A DNA stretch of 64,000 nucleotides from Mariniblastus sp964414815 (lineage in GTDB: Bacteria; Planctomycetota; Planctomycetia; Pirellulales; Pirellulaceae), in NCBI GenBank assembly GCA_964414815.1, contig CAYPXY010000008.1, positions 1 through 64,000 on the forward strand. The letters are read 5' to 3'. Positions 60,517 through 64,000 of the stretch are shown here, one piece after another. The translations under genes and the position numbers were made by a program. The notes below the pieces were generated by a model. It was not told the origin of the DNA and made no database searches. It saw only the letters and a list, made by a program, of their open reading frames with translations. The number at the start of each line of letters is the position of its first letter. Position 1 is the first letter of the stretch.

Positions 60517-60626
60517 AACCACGAATGAACACCAATGAACACGAACTTTTCTGACAAAAATACCGAAGCCAAAAACATCCTCGCCACTCTTGCCCCATTC
60601 GTGTAAATTCGTGTCCATTCGTGGTT
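60517..60626. repeat. Direct and inverted copies of the decamer repeat after the GxxExxY gene
   Basis: 60517-60545 reads AACCACGAAT, GAACACCAAT, GAACACGAA; 60598-60626 is the inverted form (TTCGTGTAAATTCGTGTCCA and on). With the copy at 60111-60140 this makes three sites around one gene. The opposed pair could fold into a stem of about 29 bases with several mismatches. Confidence 0.85.
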
Positions 60627-60705
60627 AAAAATCTTCTCTGAGAGGAAACGGGGACAGGTCACGTTATTGACAAGCCGTGTATTGAAAGTGACACCGGAGA
60701 GTCTA

Positions 60706-61710
60706 CTATTGCGTCGAGCGTGATTGTTGAAAGAGCCAATCCCTCGCTGGTTCAAGCAGGTACGCATGATCGAAGGAGTACATGTGCTCGAATGCCTTTG
60801 GGTTCGTTTGATATGCCTCAGGAGCGACTGTCCCTGGTGCAAACCTGATGAAGTTGATGGAGTGGCCCTTGTCCAAGAGATTCTTGGTGAGAGTGTCTTG
60901 CTCCGACTGAGGCAACGCCGCAGAAAATTCGGCTTCTCCATACTTCACTCCGAGAGACGCAAGCAGGGCGCCTAGCTCGCGCATTCCAACGGACGCTTTT
61001 GGATCTGCTGCCGAAACAATGTAGAGGAAGCGATCCTTTGCCAAGGGGGCAAGTACTTTCGTGTCCCACTGACTTCCCACGTAGATGGTTGCAGCAAAGA
61101 GGTCTGGTTCTGTTGCATTGAGATAAAAAGAGATCATTCCGCCCATTGATTGACCGGTAGCATAGACGCGATCAGGGTCAACGTTGTAGTCAGCAATGAT
61201 TTGCTTGAGCAGTCGATTAGCAACGCCGACTTCATCACTGACCTGCCAATCGTCATTCGTCGCGCGTTGCGGACCTGAGAACGAAGGAACCAGAACCAAA
61301 GCGGGATGTTTGGCTTGGCTCTCGTCCGTGGCCCACACGATCCCGCCGTAACCCTGCATCAACGGTGCTTTTACGCCCTTCCCAACGGTGCTGGCATCGG
61401 CGATAAACATCACAAGAGGGTAAGACTTGCCGCTTTTATGGCCGTTGGGAGCGTATAGGCTGTATTCCATAATGCGGCCGGTGATGGTGTCTGTATAGCT
61501 CAGTGATTTGAATCTCGGGGCAATTCTGCTCCGAAGTTGCAGTAGGTTCGTGTCGTAACTCTTATCGGCACCGCCAAATGACGAGTCCCATGCCGTGACA
61601 CCTGAGGAGACCGCTTCGCTTTCAGAGGATGAAGCGCCTGACTGCTCCGTCTTCTGGGTGCAACCGATCAGCATGAACGACGCTATCAGGAAATGTAACT
61701 TGCTCTTCAT
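60706..61710 (-). CDS. Lipoprotein alpha/beta hydrolase (esterase/depolymerase-like)
   Basis: The start at 61710 gives a lipoprotein signal, MKSKLHFLIASFMLIGC, with lipobox LIGC and Cys17 as the lipid-carrying residue; longer in-frame starts lack this. The mature part has the hydrolase pattern of PHB depolymerase and feruloyl-esterase-like proteins: YPLVMFIADAST, VDPDRVYATGQSMGGMISFYLNATEPDLFAATIYVGS with the nucleophile serine in GQSMGG, and a likely histidine in YSFDHAYLLEPARDWL. The mature N-terminus is Ser-rich. It should act on the cell surface or in the periplasm. Substrate unknown; no partner gene. Confidence 0.85.
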   Translation of the reverse strand: MKSKLHFLIASFMLIGCTQKTEQSGASSSESEAVSSGVTAWDSSFGGADKSYDTNLLQLRSRIAPRFKSLSYTDTITGRIMEYSLYAPNGHKSGKSYPLVMFIADASTVGKGVKAPLMQGYGGIVWATDESQAKHPALVLVPSFSGPQRATNDDWQVSDEVGVANRLLKQIIADYNVDPDRVYATGQSMGGMISFYLNATEPDLFAATIYVGSQWDTKVLAPLAKDRFLYIVSAADPKASVGMRELGALLASLGVKYGEAEFSAALPQSEQDTLTKNLLDKGHSINFIRFAPGTVAPEAYQTNPKAFEHMYSFDHAYLLEPARDWLFQQSRSTQ

Positions 61711-61837
61711 AAATGATCGCCATGTGGTCTTGCTGAAACTGCACTTTTTCATCAGCCCAAGATAGCACATGTGCATCGCAATTTGTTAGGCGACAGCACA
61801 CATGAACCGCAGTCACAATTTTCTGAGAGAGAAAACC

Positions 61838-62116
61838 ATGCCGCGAAGCGTCCGTTTTTCTGAAACCGGTGGTCCTGAAGTCTTGAAAATCGTTGAAGTT
61901 CCTGTCCCTGAGCCCGGACCGGGAGATGTCCGTATTCGGGTGAAAGCTATCGGTCTCAACCGGGCCGAGGTAATGTATCGCTCCGGGGCATACGTTCAGG
62001 AACCGAAGTATCCTGCTCAACTCGGCTACGAAGCTGCCGGTGAAATCGACGCCGTCGGTTCGGGGGTGACCAGCATAACCGTTCACGGGGCGCGACAGAT
62101 TCAGGATCTGTTCTGA
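61838..62116 (+). pseudogene. Truncated zinc-type alcohol dehydrogenase / quinone oxidoreductase
   Basis: The N-terminal 80 residues are clearly MDR family: SVRFSETGGPEVLKIVEVPVPEPGPGDVRIRVKAIGLNRAEVMYRSGAY and YPAQLGYEAAGEIDAVGSGVTSI. Family members are about 330 residues; here similarity stops after VTSI and a stop codon follows 10 codons later. The Rossmann domain is absent downstream, so the gene has been cut by a deletion or insertion at about 62080. GAGAGAG precedes the ATG. Confidence 0.85.
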
Positions 62117-62470
62117 CGACCTTAGGTGAAGCCTGTTGTCTGTCCCGTCCGGGACAGAATTTTTCTCGCGAGTTGAACATAGAAGTTGGAATGCAGGCGC
62201 GGTGCCGGTGCGCCTTGCGCCTGTTCAACTGGAACAGGAAATTCCAAATACAAATTGAAATCGGCTCGCTCTAGCATCTGCCACGTCTTCTGCTTGTCGT
62301 CGCTGGTGATGATGATCCAATTGCGGACGAACTGCGATGTCACCTTATCGGATCAGACACTCGATGGGGATGGCGGCCTGATTGTCAAACCCGTTACGGT
62401 CGCCTAAAATAACGCGCTCGGAACTTTGCTGGTTAGGGACAAATTCAGCGACGCAAAATGGTAAAGCATC
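62117..62470. other. Junction region after the truncated oxidoreductase
   Basis: No complete gene is seen. A minus-strand frame of 73 residues (62122-62343, MTSQFVRNWIIITSDDKQKT at its start) may be a fragment of another decayed gene. Base composition rises in G+C from here to the window end. The stretch marks a rearrangement breakpoint. Confidence 0.45.
62140..62164 (+). terminator. Intrinsic terminator-like hairpin
   Basis: CTGTCCC-GTCC-GGGACAG is a perfect 7-bp stem followed by AATTTTT, 24 bases after the stop codon of the truncated oxidoreductase. It would end transcription on the plus strand. Confidence 0.6.
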
Positions 62471-63211
62471 ATGCCTCAAAACCCGGACGATGGGCCGTCG
62501 CCCGCGCACTTTCCGACAACTCGCTGGAGCTTGGTGATCCAGGCCGGCGACCCTCATGCCCCGCTTGCCCGTGAGTCACTCGCTGAACTCTGTAGCGCCT
62601 ATTGGTATCCACTCTATGCGTACATTCGCCGCCGGGGCAATGGTCCTGAGCAGGCCAAGGACTTGACACAGGACTTTTTTGCGCGAGCGCTTGAGAAGGG
62701 CTTGCTGGCTGAGGCCGATCCAATCCGTGGTCGGTTCCGCTCCTTCCTGCGAACCGTATGCGCCAACTTCCTCGCCAACCGCCACGACTGGGATCACGCA
62801 CGCAAGCGCGGGGGTGGCCAAACCGTCCTGTCGATCGACTCAGCCGACGCGGAAGGGCGCTATGCACTGGACGTTGCCGATGACCTTACCCCGGACAAGA
62901 TCTTCGATAGGAGCTGGGCGCTGACTCTCCTGGGAAGAGTCCTCGATCAGCTCGGTCGCGAATACGAGATCGCTGGCAAAGGGTCTACCTTTGAAGCGCT
63001 GCGCGGCATGCTCTCGGGAGATTCCGAACTGCACTCGTACTCAGCGGTCGCCGCGCGTTTGGGCACTTCCGAAGGGGCCGCGCGAGTTGCCGCCCACAGG
63101 CTTCGCCGCCGCTATGGTGAACTGCTCCGCCAGGAGATTGCAGCCACGCTCACCGAGCCGACAGACGTGGGCGACGAGATCAACGACCTTTTCGCCGCTC
63201 TGGACGCTTGA
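62471..63211 (+). CDS. Planctomycete-type RNA polymerase sigma factor (ECF-like)
   Basis: A 246-residue sigma-70 family protein with the N-terminal FPTTRWSLVIQAG signature common in planctomycete sigma factors. Region 2 is LCSAYWYPLYAYIRRRGNGPEQAKDLTQDFFARALEKGLL...GRFRSFLRTVCANFLANRHD, and region 4 is ELHSYSAVAARLGTSEGAARVAAHRLRRRYGELLRQEI. It has no anti-sigma gene but is followed by a Ser/Thr kinase gene on the same strand, the usual arrangement for this group, where the kinase is thought to control the sigma factor. Confidence 0.93.
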   Translation: MPQNPDDGPSPAHFPTTRWSLVIQAGDPHAPLARESLAELCSAYWYPLYAYIRRRGNGPEQAKDLTQDFFARALEKGLLAEADPIRGRFRSFLRTVCANFLANRHDWDHARKRGGGQTVLSIDSADAEGRYALDVADDLTPDKIFDRSWALTLLGRVLDQLGREYEIAGKGSTFEALRGMLSGDSELHSYSAVAARLGTSEGAARVAAHRLRRRYGELLRQEIAATLTEPTDVGDEINDLFAALDA

Positions 63212-63242
63212 GTCGCTGGGTTTCCTTGCAAGGAGACTCTCT

Positions 63243-63370
63243 GTAACCGTTCACAGGCGGATCGCTCGGCGTCGGAAATTTGGCGATCAGATTCTATTGT
63301 GATGGATGCCAGAAACTCGCCAAATTCCCTTTGCGTCGCGGTTAAACGATTCAAATTCGTGAACGGTTAC
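63243..63370. repeat. Nested inverted-repeat element between sigma factor and kinase genes
   Basis: Outer arms GTAACCGTTCAC (63243-63254) and GTGAACGGTTAC (63359-63370) are exact. Inside them GGAAATTTGGCGA (63274-63286) and TCGCCAAATTCC (63317-63328) pair with one bulge. The 128-bp element fills most of the 270-base gap. A solo AACCGTTCACGG lies at 58139-58150. Confidence 0.75.
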
Positions 63371-63481
63371 GACTCTCTTAACCGGCAACGGTAACGTTCG
63401 CGAGACTTTTGCTTTATACTTTGATGAAGGATTGCGGGTCTGTTCTCCGCATTTCAGCACGCCGGTTCACAGAGTTTCACT

Positions 63482-64000
63482 ATGGATTCAACACAAGCCT
63501 GCCCCCATTGTGGTGCGCCTCGGCTGGCCAACGCTCCGGCTGGTCTTTGCCCCCGCTGCCTCCTGGGGCTTGGAGTATCGCCCGAAAAAGCAGATGAAAA
63601 GAAGGCCGGCGCAGGAGAAGCCGGGGGAGCGATTACCGGTAGGTGGATTCCGCAAGTCAACTCAGGTATCCTGAAGACTGTGGACCGCGACGTAGGGCCG
63701 GTTCCCCGCGTGATGCTCCGGGACGGTTTGGCCGTTGACGAGCGGCCCGCTCTGACATGCTCGGAAGCGATGCCTACCTCGGTAGGTGACGCAGGACGAT
63801 ATCAGCTTCATGGCGAGATCGCTCGCGGGGGCATGGGCGTGGTACTCAAAGGGCGCGATGTCGATCTCGGCCGCGACGTTGCGGTGAAGGTTTTGCTGGA
63901 AAAGCACCGCAACAACCCTGAGATGATCCGCCGATTCGTCGAGGAAGCTCAAATTGCTGGCCAACTCCAGCACCCTGGAATCATCCCGGTTTACGAGTTG
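63482..64000 (+). CDS. Serine/threonine protein kinase, 5' part only
   Basis: The frame starts at 63482 and runs off the window after 173 codons. A zinc-ribbon opens the protein (CPHCGAPRLANAPAGLCPRC). After a variable linker the kinase domain starts GRYQLHGEIARGGMGVVLKG, with the Gly-rich loop, then the ATP-anchoring lysine in DVAVKVLLEK and the C-helix region RRFVEEAQIAGQLQHPGIIPVYEL, a PknB/Hanks-type kinase. Planctomycetes often pair such kinases with TTRWSLV sigma factors like the one upstream. The catalytic loop and any receptor part lie outside the window. Confidence 0.93.
   Translation, partial: MDSTQACPHCGAPRLANAPAGLCPRCLLGLGVSPEKADEKKAGAGEAGGAITGRWIPQVNSGILKTVDRDVGPVPRVMLRDGLAVDERPALTCSEAMPTSVGDAGRYQLHGEIARGGMGVVLKGRDVDLGRDVAVKVLLEKHRNNPEMIRRFVEEAQIAGQLQHPGIIPVYEL

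Noticed and set aside
1..64000. tRNA, rRNA or known riboswitch genes, including an FMN riboswitch at ribH
   Set aside because: I scanned the intergenic gaps for cloverleaf-like or conserved RNA motifs and saw none that I could support.

Overview
The window looks like a chromosomal segment of a member of the Planctomycetota. Pointers are a sigma factor with the TTRWSLV start typical of that phylum followed by a zinc-ribbon Ser/Thr kinase, several long secreted or single-pass proteins without assigned function, few clear Shine-Dalgarno sites, and intergenic space packed with short palindromic and heptamer repeats. The order or genus cannot be fixed from what is visible. There are 10 Ns at 14176-14185, so the window spans at least one assembly gap.

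Layout. 1-9.4 kb: secreted PCMT-like methyltransferase (-), a large SF1 helicase with a C-terminal nuclease domain (-), heme A/O pathway farnesyltransferase (+), an AAA/DUF4143 ATPase behind a double operator (-), ribH (-). 9.3-16.7 kb: ribH shares an operon with two secreted TPR proteins; divergent from them are two related single-pass membrane proteins, the first broken by the gap. 16.7-25.1 kb: RhuM-like protein, malate dehydrogenase, hicA-hicB toxin-antitoxin pair, and a TetR-controlled RND efflux operon with three matching operators. 25.1-26.0 kb: a gene-free island of hairpin repeats. 26.0-29.0 kb: mlaE-mlaF-mlaD lipid-transport operon. 29.0-31.7 kb: an unrecognised protein and a DUF4912 protein. 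32.1-39.8 kb: complete F1Fo ATP synthase operon (I/Z, membrane protein, B, E, F, H, A, G, D, C), with two repeat hairpins between atpG and atpD. 40.3-42.8 kb: two Uma2-family paralogues and nadA. 43.0-49.3 kb: secreted unknown, then glgA, a GalT-like nucleotidyltransferase and a GH57 amylase/glucanotransferase, together an alpha-glucan storage group. 49.3-55.9 kb: nucleotidyltransferase, AlkD-like protein, and an HlyD/RbbA/YhhJ-type exporter operon. 56-64 kb: nitronate-monooxygenase-like protein, Rrf2 regulator with a textbook promoter, divergent VOC dioxygenase, GxxExxY protein in decamer repeats, lipoprotein esterase, a decayed oxidoreductase, ECF-like sigma factor and the start of a Ser/Thr kinase running off the end.

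The most notable content is repeat biology. A MITE-like family with terminal inverted repeats and a two-hairpin core occurs as whole, half and core-only copies, one core sitting inside the ATP synthase operon. An 18-bp palindrome family occurs three times in one intergenic gap and once in frame inside the RND pump gene. A 36-bp tandem repeat lies in frame inside the helicase. A long hairpin element occurs twice. Heptamer arrays of the same orientation abut the start codons of nadA and galT. No CRISPR array, tRNA, rRNA or transposase gene was seen. The best candidates for undescribed systems are the secreted TPR/membrane-protein module at 9.3-16.7 kb, the helicase-nuclease, and the GxxExxY gene with its matching flanking repeats.
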